Program-made: the position numbers and the translations under genes
Origin: Leifsonia sp. ZF2019
GTDB lineage: Bacteria; Actinomycetota; Actinomycetes; Actinomycetales; Microbacteriaceae
NCBI RefSeq assembly: GCF_019924635.1
Contig: NZ_CP065037.1
Location: 3,906,001 to 3,970,000 of the forward strand
Direction: 5' to 3'
Length of the DNA stretch: 64,000 bases
The notes under the pieces: generated by a model
Database searches by the model: none
Seen by the model: the letters and a program-made list of their open reading frames with translations, nothing else
What the model was told of the DNA's origin: nothing
Shown: piece after piece, positions 9,291-17,092 of the stretch
How positions within the stretch are numbered: the first letter of the stretch is position 1
Layout of the letters: the number at the start of each line of letters is the position of its first letter

Positions 9291-10622
9291 TCAGCCCGCG
9301 GCCGTCCAGGCCTTCTGCGCCGCCGCCGCCGCCTGCTCCGGCGAGTCGGAGCCGAGCGGGGTCAACGCCGGGTAGTTGAACGGGAACACCGCGTCCTGGC
9401 CGGCCTTGTTGTTCGCGAACCAGATCTGGTCCCACGCCGGCTGGTAGGTGGAGGTGTAGGGGGCGATGGACTGCAGGAACGCGCTGGTCTCGATGTCCGG
9501 CTGCGCGGACGAGAAGCCCGACTTCTCGAGGAACAGCTGGTAGGTGTCCTTCTGCGAGAAGAAGTCGAGCCAGGCCAGAGCCGCGGTCTTGTTCTTCGCC
9601 GAGGTCGGAATGGCCAGCTGCAGCTCGGTCTTGCCGTTGAGGAACGCGTTGTCGGCAGCGGTCTCCGAGCCCGGGAACGGGAAGTAGCCGTAGTCGAACT
9701 TCTTGGCGACGGCCGCGTCGATGGTCGGCTGGTCCCAGGTGCCGTCGACCGTCATCGCGAAGTCGCCGGCGGCGAAGCCCGCCGGGATCGACGTGTAGTC
9801 GGCGCCGGCCGCGCCCTGCTGCGCGTTCTGCAGCACGTACTCCGTCTGCTGGAGCACCTTGACCTCGGTGGGGTCGGTGAGCTTGGCCTTGTTGGTCCAG
9901 ATGTCTTCGGCGAGCTTCTGCTTGTCGGCCGCCGTCGGGTAGTTCGAGGCGACCGAGGCGAGCATGGGAAGGCCGGCGGGCCAGCTGTCCTTGCCGCCGA
10001 GACCGAACGGCGTGATGCCCTTGGCCTTGAGCGTGTCGACCGTCGAGGTGAACTCGCTCCAGGTCGTCGGGACGGAGAGGCCGTTGTCGGCGAAGATCTT
10101 CTTGTTGTAGAAGACGCCCGTGTAGTAGCTCACGCCCGTCGGCACCGAGTACTGCTTGCCGCCGATGGCCTGGGCCTTCAGGAGGGTCGGGGTGTACTTC
10201 TTCAGGAAGCCCTCGTCCGTGAGGTCGACCAGGCCGCCGGCCGCAGCGAGGCGGGCGTCGTCGGTGGCGGCGTCCTTGGCGTAGGAGGGGGTCTCGGTCA
10301 TGCCCTTCACGACGAACAGGTCGAGGTTGGAGGCCGTGAGGCGCGAAGACTTGGTCGCCGGGTAGTTGTCGTTCGAGACGGTCGAGAAGACGACATCCAC
10401 ATCCGGGTACTTCTTCTTGAACGCGTCGTTGACCGCGCGGAAGCCTGCGTCGGTCGCGTCGCTGCTCGAAACCAGCAGCTGCAGCTTGCCGCTCGGCTCG
10501 CCGTCGGACGATCCGCCGCTCGCGCTCGAGCACGCGGCCAGCGCGCCGATCGTCGCTACGGCCGCGATGCCGGCGAGCGCGCGCCGGATCGCGGTGCTCT
10601 TCCGCAACCTCGTTGTTGCCAT
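9291..10622 (-). CDS. Sugar-binding lipoprotein of CUT1 ABC transporter
   Basis: The protein has 443 residues. ATG 10622 has an AGAGGAG ribosome site; upstream in-frame starts lack one and would overlap the operator. The lipoprotein signal has lipobox LAAC with Cys31. The mature protein has the family-1 solute-binding-protein look: DVVFSTVSNDNYPA, a WSEFTSTVDTLKAKGITPFGLGGKDSWP block, GDFAMTVDGTWDQP and an aromatic-rich C-terminus. It captures extracellular oligosaccharides for the two permeases. It is the first gene of the transport/GH130/lyase unit and is directly preceded by an 18-bp palindromic operator. Confidence 0.92.
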   Translation of the reverse strand: MATTRLRKSTAIRRALAGIAAVATIGALAACSSASGGSSDGEPSGKLQLLVSSSDATDAGFRAVNDAFKKKYPDVDVVFSTVSNDNYPATKSSRLTASNLDLFVVKGMTETPSYAKDAATDDARLAAAGGLVDLTDEGFLKKYTPTLLKAQAIGGKQYSVPTGVSYYTGVFYNKKIFADNGLSVPTTWSEFTSTVDTLKAKGITPFGLGGKDSWPAGLPMLASVASNYPTAADKQKLAEDIWTNKAKLTDPTEVKVLQQTEYVLQNAQQGAAGADYTSIPAGFAAGDFAMTVDGTWDQPTIDAAVAKKFDYGYFPFPGSETAADNAFLNGKTELQLAIPTSAKNKTAALAWLDFFSQKDTYQLFLEKSGFSSAQPDIETSAFLQSIAPYTSTYQPAWDQIWFANNKAGQDAVFPFNYPALTPLGSDSPEQAAAAAQKAWTAAG

Positions 10623-10663
10623 TGGGGGTCTCCTCTGTGAGTGCTCGGGTGGTGATTGCACGT

Positions 10664-10681
10664 TACCGAAACGTTTCGGTA
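10664..10681. promoter_or_regulatory. LacI-family operator, copy 1
   Basis: Perfect 18-bp palindrome taccgaaacgtttcggta, 41 nt upstream of the binding-protein start. It has the central CG typical of LacI-family sites and is identical to the copy at 13563-13580, so both are likely bound by the LacI protein encoded at 13638-14669. Confidence 0.85.
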
Positions 10682-10715
10682 GTCGAATCATGGCACGTTC
10701 CCGCCGGTGGTGCAA

Positions 10716-11531
10716 CTACGCGACGTCCGTGACCGCCTGGGCGAGGAGATCCTCGACGACGGCCGCCGTCTCCTCCCAGCCGTGCACCGCCCGGGTCGGC
10801 ACCCCGAGGCGCCGGACGGGGTAGTCGTTGCCATCCGGATCCAGGCGGTCGCCGACGAACAGCATGTCGGCGTAGCCGATCCCGGTCAGCTCGGCCAGAT
10901 GAGCCATCCCGTACGCCTTGTCGACGCCGACCCTCGTCACGTCGATGCTCGTCGACCCGCCGGACCGGACCTCGAGCCCCGGCAGGCGCCCCTGGATCGC
11001 GGAACGCAGCAGGGCCTTCTTCTCGCCGCCCGGGTCCCACGCCGCCTTCGCATCGATCGGCGCGTCCTGCCCGAGGGCGGAGAAGGTGATCTGGGATCCG
11101 CGATCCTCGATGGCCGGGCCCCGCGTGTCGGGCTCCCACAGCCCGAGCCGGCGCGCCTCCTCTTCGATGGCGTCGACCGCCGCGCGCTTCTCCTCGTCGG
11201 AGAGATCCTCCGCGTACTGCAGCGTCCAGGTGCCGCCGACCCATCGGAGGTAGCGCGTCCCGCACGTGGGCATCAAGTGCAGGCGGCGCAAGTCCGGCCC
11301 CTCCGGAAGACGCGCGAGGAGCTGGCGGCGGAACTGCTCGTAGCTGCCGCCGGAGATCACGCACACCTCGCAGACGTCGAGGAGGCGCACGAGGATCGAC
11401 GTCATCCGCGGCGTCAGGGGCGATTTGGACGGCGCCAGGGTGTCGTCGAGGTCGAATGCGACGAGCCGGGGCAGGGTCGCAGCTCCGCGCGGAGACCTCG
11501 GCTCCGCGCCCTGCGCGACATCCTCACGCAC
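10716..11531 (-). CDS. HAD-IIB phosphomannomutase-like protein
   Basis: The protein has 271 residues. Motif I is FDLDDTLAPSK (nucleophile Asp27, acid/base Asp29). The cap and C-terminal blocks GGSTSIDVTRVGVDKAYGM and GDRLDPDGNDYPV match the pattern of eukaryotic-type phosphomannomutases. Such enzymes interconvert mannose-1-phosphate and mannose-6-phosphate in the cytoplasm. GTG 11531 overlaps the end of the phosphoesterase gene by 8 nt, so the two are coupled. Beside a GH130 gene, the natural role is to move phosphorolysis product into glycolysis through mannose-6-phosphate. A simple sugar-phosphatase activity cannot be excluded. Confidence 0.8.
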   Translation of the reverse strand: MREDVAQGAEPRSPRGAATLPRLVAFDLDDTLAPSKSPLTPRMTSILVRLLDVCEVCVISGGSYEQFRRQLLARLPEGPDLRRLHLMPTCGTRYLRWVGGTWTLQYAEDLSDEEKRAAVDAIEEEARRLGLWEPDTRGPAIEDRGSQITFSALGQDAPIDAKAAWDPGGEKKALLRSAIQGRLPGLEVRSGGSTSIDVTRVGVDKAYGMAHLAELTGIGYADMLFVGDRLDPDGNDYPVRRLGVPTRAVHGWEETAAVVEDLLAQAVTDVA

Positions 11532-13521
11532 GTCGGCCCCCTCGCGCGCGAGCGGCCAGGAGCGATCCCCGTCGACCGATGGCCAGGACGAGACCGAGGA
11601 GCAGGACCGCGACGGCGATCAGCGTCGTGGGCACTGCATCGCTCCCGGTGCTGGCGAGCTCACGGCTCGTCGACGCGGCCGACGGGTCCGACAAGGAGGA
11701 GCCCGGCGCTGTGGAGCCCGGCGCTGTGGAGCCCGGCGCTGTGGAGCCCGGATCCGTGGAGCCCGGATCCGATGGTCCCGTGCCTCCTCCTGTATCGGCG
11801 GCCGCGTCGATTCGGACCGCCGTCCGTGCGACCTCCGCACCATCGATCAGCGCGACGAGGGAGTGATCTCCCGGCGCCGTGCCGGCGGGCACCGTCGCCT
11901 CGAAGCGGAAGGCGCCGTCCTGGCCCGCCTCGACCGTTCCGAGCACGGTCGGCTCCGAGTGCAGTTCGATGGTCACCGCCGCCCCCGGCAGGAATCCGCT
12001 CCCCCGCACGATCAGGGGGGAGCCGACGCGCGACGCATCGGCCGTCACCGATTCCCGACCGGTCGTCGGTCCGCCTGGCTGGTCCGGCACACAGCTCTCC
12101 GCGCACACGCGGAACCTGCTGAGCACGGCCTTGTGGTCGCTCGGCCACACGGCGTCGGGAGTGACGATGACATCGTCGCTGTCGTCGTCGACCCGCTGGC
12201 TGCGGACGATCGTCGCGCGCGGACCGACGACGGCCGCGGAGGCGAGCTCCAGGCGACTCGAGGGTGCGTAGAAGACGTAGTCGATGCGATCCCGCTCGTC
12301 GGCCTTCGGAGCCCAGGTCAGGCTGTTGACGGAGACGTTCGGGTTGCCGGCGGGCCAGGTGAACCCGGGGTTCTTCACCGGGTCAGGATGCGCCTGGCGG
12401 TAGGAGTCAGCCAGTCCGCCGTCGAGGAGGGTGCGCGTCGTCTGCCACGGCACGACGGCCCCTCGGTGGTCGAAGAGTCCCGCGGTGGCTGCGGTCCAGT
12501 CTTGTGCCGACGGCTCGTTGAAGTCGCCGCCGACCACGACGAGGCGCCCCGCCTTCTTCTCCGCATCGACGTCGGCCAGCAGTTCCCGTGCCGAGTCGGG
12601 CCGCCCCGACTGGGCGTTCATGGTGAGCATGGTCGCCACGTCGGTCACCGGTGCGCTGAGCTCGCCGCCGCCGAGGAACTCCGCGGGCCAGTCCCCGATC
12701 GCGGTCGGGCCGTACCCGCGCGGGAGGTACTCCGCATACCAGCGGTATTCGAGGTGACCGCCGTAGACCGCGACATCGGTGCCGTTGACATCGATGATCG
12801 CCTTGGTCCAGCGCGCACCGACCGTGGTCGTGGACACGATGGGATAGCGCGACACCAGACCCGTGTCGGTGGCGGAGACGGAGTGGTAGCCCAGCTGGTC
12901 GGCGATGGCCGGGGTCGCGTCCGTGAGCCGCGGGTCGAAGCGCTCGGGCAGGAACGCCACGTCGGCGCCGCTCTCGCGGATGACGTCCGCCGCGTGCTGG
13001 ATGCCGCCGGAGACGACGGACCCGCCCTTCCAGATGTTGAAGGAGAGCACGTCGAGCTCGCTGACGCCGTCGACCGCCGGCTTGGGCGGGACGGTCTGCA
13101 CCCGCACGCGCAGGGCGACCGGCCCGGCGAGGACGCCGTATCCGTCGTTCGCGAGCAGGTAGACGTCCAGGTCGCCTGCGCCGATCGTGGCCGCCTCGTG
13201 GGTCCAGCCGTCCCGCGAGCCCGGTCCCCAGGTGAAGCTGCCGCCGGCTCCCGGGGCGTAGCGCCAGTCGAGGGAGGAGGACCCGCTGCCCGGCTTCTGC
13301 CCGTGCCGGTAGATCCCGATCCAGTTCTTCGCGCCGGCCGAGCCGGTGGCGTCGTAGCTGATGGCGACGGTGCCGGAGGTGTCCAGCTCCGCGGCGCTCA
13401 CGGTGAGCGTCGCCCCGGCGGCCGCCGCCGGAACGGCGCCGAGTCCGGCGACGAGGCCGAGGGCGACGGAGGCGAGCGAGGCGACGATTCGTCGCCTCCA
13501 AGCGGGTCGGCGAGTGGTCAT
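11524..13521 (-). CDS. Wall-anchored endonuclease/exonuclease/phosphatase-family enzyme, LAXTG
   Basis: The protein has 665 residues. ATG 13521 has an AGGAG site. A signal peptide ends near residue 33. A beta-sandwich domain (about 34-145, containing NWIGIYRHGQ) precedes a complete EEP catalytic domain (about 154-470): LSFNIWKGG, FLPE, GGHLEY, GGDFNEPSA, RIDYVF and SDHKAVLSRF hold the expected metal and catalytic Asn, Glu, His and Asp residues. An Ig-like spacer, a Pro/Gly/Ser repeat and the LASTG anchor (about 624) with a membrane helix and RRGG tail follow. The family cleaves phosphodiesters in nucleic acids, lipids or inositol phosphates. Its shared LacI operator with a glycan locus suggests it removes a phosphate-linked group from the substrate, which is a guess from context. 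Confidence 0.85.
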   Translation of the reverse strand: MTTRRPAWRRRIVASLASVALGLVAGLGAVPAAAAGATLTVSAAELDTSGTVAISYDATGSAGAKNWIGIYRHGQKPGSGSSSLDWRYAPGAGGSFTWGPGSRDGWTHEAATIGAGDLDVYLLANDGYGVLAGPVALRVRVQTVPPKPAVDGVSELDVLSFNIWKGGSVVSGGIQHAADVIRESGADVAFLPERFDPRLTDATPAIADQLGYHSVSATDTGLVSRYPIVSTTTVGARWTKAIIDVNGTDVAVYGGHLEYRWYAEYLPRGYGPTAIGDWPAEFLGGGELSAPVTDVATMLTMNAQSGRPDSARELLADVDAEKKAGRLVVVGGDFNEPSAQDWTAATAGLFDHRGAVVPWQTTRTLLDGGLADSYRQAHPDPVKNPGFTWPAGNPNVSVNSLTWAPKADERDRIDYVFYAPSSRLELASAAVVGPRATIVRSQRVDDDSDDVIVTPDAVWPSDHKAVLSRFRVCAESCVPDQPGGPTTGRESVTADASRVGSPLIVRGSGFLPGAAVTIELHSEPTVLGTVEAGQDGAFRFEATVPAGTAPGDHSLVALIDGAEVARTAVRIDAAADTGGGTGPSDPGSTDPGSTAPGSTAPGSTAPGSSLSDPSAASTSRELASTGSDAVPTTLIAVAVLLLGLVLAIGRRGSLLAARARGGRRA
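11699..11773. repeat. 15-bp tandem repeat in wall-spanning linker
   Basis: Five 15-bp units: three exact copies of gagcccggcgctgtg and two variants with ggatcc. On the minus strand they encode repeated GSTAP/GSTDP pentapeptides just before the LASTG anchor. Slippage here would change the linker length that carries the enzyme through the wall. Confidence 0.9.
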
Positions 13522-13562
13522 CCAGGTCTCCTCATCGAGCAGGCCCTCGCGGGCACGACGTT

Positions 13563-13580
13563 TACCGAAACGTTTCGGTA
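13563..13580. promoter_or_regulatory. LacI-family operator, copy 2
   Basis: The same 18-bp palindrome as at 10664-10681, here 42 nt upstream of the phosphoesterase start and between that gene and the LacI gene. The equal spacing in both units supports common repression. Confidence 0.85.
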
Positions 13581-13637
13581 CGGCGAAAGTCTCACACACG
13601 GGACGGGGGCGACGCAACGCGCCGCCGCCTCCCGGCG

Positions 13638-14669
13638 TCAGCGGGTCGCGCTCGCCGGGACCGCCGCCGTGGAATCGCGGACGACCAGTTCGGCGTCGGC
13701 GACGCGGACGTCCGCCGCCTGACCGCTCTCGACCAGGTCGATGAGGAGCCGCCCCGCCTCCTGCCCGAGCTCGCGCGGCGTCGTGCGCACCGTGGTGAGC
13801 GACGGGCGCACGTAGGTTCCGAGGCGGATGTCGTCGAATCCCGCCACCGAAAGGCGTTCCGGAACCGACACGCCGAGCCGCTGCGCCTGCGCGATCAAGC
13901 CCAGTGCGGACAGGTCGTTCGCGCACACCACCGCGGTCGGAGGATGGGCGAGGGAGAGCAGCTCCGATGCCGCAGCCGCGCCCCCCTCGTACGTGAAATC
14001 GCCGGGAACGGCCGGTCCCGGGTCGAGACCGAACGCGTCCAGCGCCGACCGCCAGGCCGCCTCGCGCTGCAGGGAATGCAGGTATCCCGCCCTCCCGCCG
14101 ACGAAGGCGATGCGGCGATGGCCGAGGCCGACCAGGTGCTCCACCGTCGCCCGGATGCCCGCCTCGGCGTCCTGCCGCACGGCCGGGAGGGGGAAGTCCG
14201 CCCCCGGATTGACGGCGACCGCCGGCAGCCCGAGCTCTTGCACCAGGGGGATCCGCTGGTCGTCCGCTTCGAGATCGACGAGGAAGACGCCATCCACGCG
14301 ACGGTCCGCCGCGAGCTTGCGGTACCGCTGCAGGATCGCCTCCGGCTGCGCCCCGATCTGGAGCACGACGGCATAGCCGCGCGGATCGATCGCCTCCTCG
14401 ACCCCGCCGATGAAGCCGCCGAAGAACGGGTCGAGCTCGAGCACGTCAGGATCACGCTGGACCACGAGGGCGACCGTGTACGCCCGCCGCCCGGACAGGC
14501 TCTTGCCACGGAGCGACGGCACGAATCCGAGATCCTTGGCGATCTGCACGATCCGCTCGCGTGTCGCCTCGGACACCCCCGGCCGGCCGTTCAACGCGGT
14601 CGAGACCGAACTCACGGCCACCCCCGCCTTGTTGGCGACATCGACGATCGTCACCCGATGATCAGTCAC
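13638..14669 (-). CDS. LacI-family regulator of the glycan locus
   Basis: From GTG 14669 the protein has 343 residues. The N-terminal helix-turn-helix is TIVDVANKAGVAVSSVSTALNG, with the hinge segment after it, followed by a periplasmic-binding-like effector domain that ends in the conserved SVAGFDDIRLGTYVRPSLTTV block. A GGAGG site lies only about 3 nt before GTG 14669; TTG 14702 and GTG 14654 are alternatives. It probably represses both operator-bearing units until a sugar inducer is present. No matching palindrome was seen upstream of its own start, so it may not regulate itself. Confidence 0.88.
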   Translation of the reverse strand: MTDHRVTIVDVANKAGVAVSSVSTALNGRPGVSEATRERIVQIAKDLGFVPSLRGKSLSGRRAYTVALVVQRDPDVLELDPFFGGFIGGVEEAIDPRGYAVVLQIGAQPEAILQRYRKLAADRRVDGVFLVDLEADDQRIPLVQELGLPAVAVNPGADFPLPAVRQDAEAGIRATVEHLVGLGHRRIAFVGGRAGYLHSLQREAAWRSALDAFGLDPGPAVPGDFTYEGGAAAASELLSLAHPPTAVVCANDLSALGLIAQAQRLGVSVPERLSVAGFDDIRLGTYVRPSLTTVRTTPRELGQEAGRLLIDLVESGQAADVRVADAELVVRDSTAAVPASATR

Positions 14670-14791
14670 GGACCTCCTCGACGCCCCTCGCTCCAACGAC
14701 AAAGCAACTGTAGCCTCCGACCCGACCAGCGACGCGACACCGCCCTGCCCTCATCGACCGGACGACACCATCACGATCACGCTCGGCGGGT

Positions 14792-14820
14792 TTGGCCAAA
14801 AACCATTGACCGGGTAGTCT
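14792..14820 (+). promoter_or_regulatory. Probable promoter of tRNA-Gly
   Basis: TTGGCC at 14792-14797 and TAGTCT at 14815-14820 are separated by exactly 17 bp, in a locally AT-richer stretch, 46 nt before the tRNA. This fits a primary-sigma promoter. Confidence 0.55.
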
Positions 14821-14866
14821 GGGCCGCAGCCCGACCGCCCAGTGTTTCATTGGGTTCGAAGGCCAC

Positions 14867-14940
14867 GCGAGTGTAGTTCAATGGTAGAACTTCAGCTTCC
14901 CAAGCTGATAGCGCGGGTTCGATTCCCGTCACTCGCTCCA
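14867..14940 (+). tRNA. tRNA-Gly(CCC)
   Basis: A 74-nt cloverleaf with encoded CCA. The acceptor stem gcgagtg pairs with cactcgc. The anticodon stem tcagc/gctga encloses loop ttcccaa, giving anticodon CCC (reads GGG). The T arm is gcgggttcgattcccgt. It lies alone between the LacI gene and a hipBA pair, a common position for integrated DNA. Confidence 0.95.
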
Positions 14941-15110
14941 GTGTTCGCAGGGTGAGAGTCGTCGCGTTCCGCTGGTCACCCGAGGCCACGGGTCGCTCAG
15001 CTCGAAGAGCTGATCGACCGTTCCCAGTGCCGACGCGACGACCGGTTCGCTGTGTTGCAGTTCAACAGTGACGCGCACAAGGCCCCCGCTCCTGGAGCCG
15101 GTCCAACAGG

Positions 15111-16346
15111 TCAGAGGCCATGTGTTGTGCCGGGGTTCAGGATCTGCCTCCCGAACAGCAGCATCTTGTCGGTGGCGGTCAGCCGAGCCAGTTCCGCAGC
15201 CTCGTCCCAACCGTCGCTGATGGTGGCGATGAGATCCTTGACGATCTCGCGGCCGCGGACCTGGCTGAGACCGTAGACGTGCGACTGGGCGACGAGGCCG
15301 ACGAATGTACTGTCCCGTTCCCCGTCGCGCCCGTACGCGAGAATCTGCTTCGCCGTCTCGCCGGACCGGTTCATCGGGCTGAGGTCGTACGCAGGGGTGA
15401 GGTCGAGGTGCTCACCGTCCCAGAACGCAGCGTGGTTGCGCAGATGGTCATCGGTGTTGCTGATCGCGATGTTGAACGCGATCCGCGTGAACAGCTCCTC
15501 GCCGACCGTTTCAGGTGCGGTAGCGGATGCGCGGAGTTTGTCGAGCAGGTCCGGGTACGTGCCGTAGCGGGACGTCATCTCACCGAGGCCGAGGATGGTG
15601 AGCCCGGACACGGCCAGTCGGCGGCCGCCGTCGACGCGGTCAAACCGTTCGATCAGGAGGACGTCGCGGCCGAGGGAGCGGACGACGTGGGAGTCGGTGA
15701 CGCGGATGCCGGCCTTGCGGGCGAGGACGATGCTGGCCGCTTCTGCGCCGACGACAGAGAACGGGTCGGTGCTGGTGGAGAACTTCGCGATGTAGTGCTT
15801 CCCGTCCGCTTCCAGCAGCGCCTTCGGCCGCGCGCCGCCGATCGCGGTGCCGAGCGTGAGCGCGTCCGCGAGCGGTTCAGGGACGGGCAGCCCCGCGGCG
15901 ACCAGGTCCGCGGCTTGGTGAAGCATGTCGAGGGAACCGGTGTCTCGCCGGGCGATGTAGTCGGTCGCGCTGGTCTGGAAGTCCAGTGCGCCGAATCGGT
16001 TGGAGCCGGACTGCAGCAGGTAGGTGCGCTCGTCAAGCAGGCTGGTGTCGGCGTCGACGCCGCGGCGGCCGGTGAGCCGGTTGAGGATGACCTGGCGGCC
16101 CCACGCGTCGGGTGCTGCGTCCCGAACGCTGCCGGGCATGTGCAGGTCGGCTTGCGGTTCGTGCCAGTCGGTTCCGAGCGGAAGGTCCGGGCCGAGGCTG
16201 ATCGCGTTCGGTCGCTCGAGGTAGCGATCGCCGTATCGGAAGCGGAGGTCCGTGCCTCTCGGCGCGAGGACCCCAGCGGTGACCGGTGAGGTCTCGCCGG
16301 GGAGCCACACCCAAACGTAGAACCGGTCAGAAGTCGAAGTCGCCAT
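15111..16346 (-). CDS. hipA: HipA-family kinase toxin
   Basis: The protein has 411 residues. ATG 16346 is chosen because GGAAGG lies 6 nt upstream; it overlaps the hipB end by 20 nt. Landmarks of HipA are an N-terminal subdomain with FRYGDRYL and DAAPDAWGRQVI, the KALLEADGKHYIAKFS segment (ATP/lysine region), RFDRVDGGRRL, and the catalytic core ISNTDDHLRNHAAF followed by LTPAYDLSPM. HipA kinases phosphorylate glutamyl-tRNA synthetase (or related targets) and cause growth arrest; HipB neutralises and represses. The kinase motifs look intact, so the toxin may be active. Its place next to a tRNA and AT-richer DNA suggests acquisition. Confidence 0.93.
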   Translation of the reverse strand: MATSTSDRFYVWVWLPGETSPVTAGVLAPRGTDLRFRYGDRYLERPNAISLGPDLPLGTDWHEPQADLHMPGSVRDAAPDAWGRQVILNRLTGRRGVDADTSLLDERTYLLQSGSNRFGALDFQTSATDYIARRDTGSLDMLHQAADLVAAGLPVPEPLADALTLGTAIGGARPKALLEADGKHYIAKFSTSTDPFSVVGAEAASIVLARKAGIRVTDSHVVRSLGRDVLLIERFDRVDGGRRLAVSGLTILGLGEMTSRYGTYPDLLDKLRASATAPETVGEELFTRIAFNIAISNTDDHLRNHAAFWDGEHLDLTPAYDLSPMNRSGETAKQILAYGRDGERDSTFVGLVAQSHVYGLSQVRGREIVKDLIATISDGWDEAAELARLTATDKMLLFGRQILNPGTTHGL

Positions 16347-16671
16347 CGACATCCTTCCGGCGCGGCTCATCCACTCGGGTGGGGAGCAGGGCGAGGCGGG
16401 CGGCGCCGTCTCGGGCGAGCCGGTCGAGTTCGTCACGGTCGGCGTTGAACAGCGGCACGCCGGCGGCGACGGCGACATTGAAGACGTTCCCGATGGACGG
16501 GTTCGCCCCTCCGGTCTCGATCGCTCGCACCGTGTTCTCGGACACACCTGCACGTGCGGCGAGTTCCGCCATCGACCACACACGGTCATGGCGTGCGAAG
16601 CGGATCTGCTGCCCGAGGACGGTGAGCGCGTCCTGCGCGGCTGGTGTCAGGGAGATACGCTGCCTACCCAC
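16327..16671 (-). CDS. hipB: HipB-like XRE antitoxin/repressor
   Basis: The protein has 114 residues from GTG 16671, which has GGAGG 5 nt upstream; a TTG at 16683 would overlap that site. The XRE-type helix-turn-helix reads WSMAELAARAGVSENTVRAIETG and is followed by PSIGNVFNVAVAAGVPL. A basic, Asp-rich C-terminus ends in DVDGDFDF. It sits directly before and overlaps hipA, the standard order, and probably represses its own promoter through the repeats at 16678-16870. Confidence 0.92.
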   Translation of the reverse strand: MGRQRISLTPAAQDALTVLGQQIRFARHDRVWSMAELAARAGVSENTVRAIETGGANPSIGNVFNVAVAAGVPLFNADRDELDRLARDGAARLALLPTRVDEPRRKDVDGDFDF

Positions 16672-16677
16672 GAGTGC

Positions 16678-16870
16678 CTCCAATACTTTCGCGCTAAAGC
16701 CATATTAGACTCAAACTATTGCGGCCTGCGCGCTCTATGCACGGCGGACGTGCCAGCTGGCGAAGAATGGCGCGCCCATCCGTCCGCTGCCATCGGATTG
16801 AGCAATCCAATGCGCAATACTTCGCGGCTAACCAGCAACTAACCCGAAACTATTGGAGGCAGTATTGGAG
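16678..16870. promoter_or_regulatory. hipBA upstream region with repeated CTCCAATAC-type boxes
   Basis: The region is markedly AT-richer than its surroundings. ctccaatac at 16678-16686 recurs inverted at 16862-16870. A 17-bp element starting caatactt is present at 16681-16697 and, with a one-base shift, at 16815-16831. Boxes containing aactattg occur near 16713-16720 and 16848-16855. These are candidate HipB operators and the hip promoter. Confidence 0.5.
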
Positions 16871-16871
16871 T

Positions 16872-17092
16872 AGCCAGTTTTCTCATCTACTCCGATCGTG
16901 CTCACCGCGCCGCCGACGTCGAACGGGGGTAGCGACTCGACCGAGGTTTCTGATCGCGGGGCTGCGGTGCCGCACCCAGGCCGCGTCGACGATTGCGGAC
17001 GAGCGCCAGCTGCCCGCGGACTCGACAGATCATCCCTCTCGCCCGATGCGGTCGGACCGCCGGGACTCATCGCATGGCCGGCAGAGGAGCAG
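16872..17092. other. Stretch without a recognisable gene
   Basis: Between the hip upstream boxes and the 3' end of the HAAS-domain gene, base use returns to high GC. The open frames here have no sensible start, ribosome site or known motif. It may be the junction of an inserted segment; nothing else is seen. Confidence 0.5.

Noticed and set aside
11699..11773. Short repeats resembling a CRISPR array
   Set aside because: Units are contiguous without spacers and in frame with a linker peptide.
14929..15210. A short minus-strand frame between tRNA and hipA, possibly an integrase remnant
   Set aside because: No recombinase motif or consistent start, and it overlaps hipA; nothing supports a mobile-element remnant.
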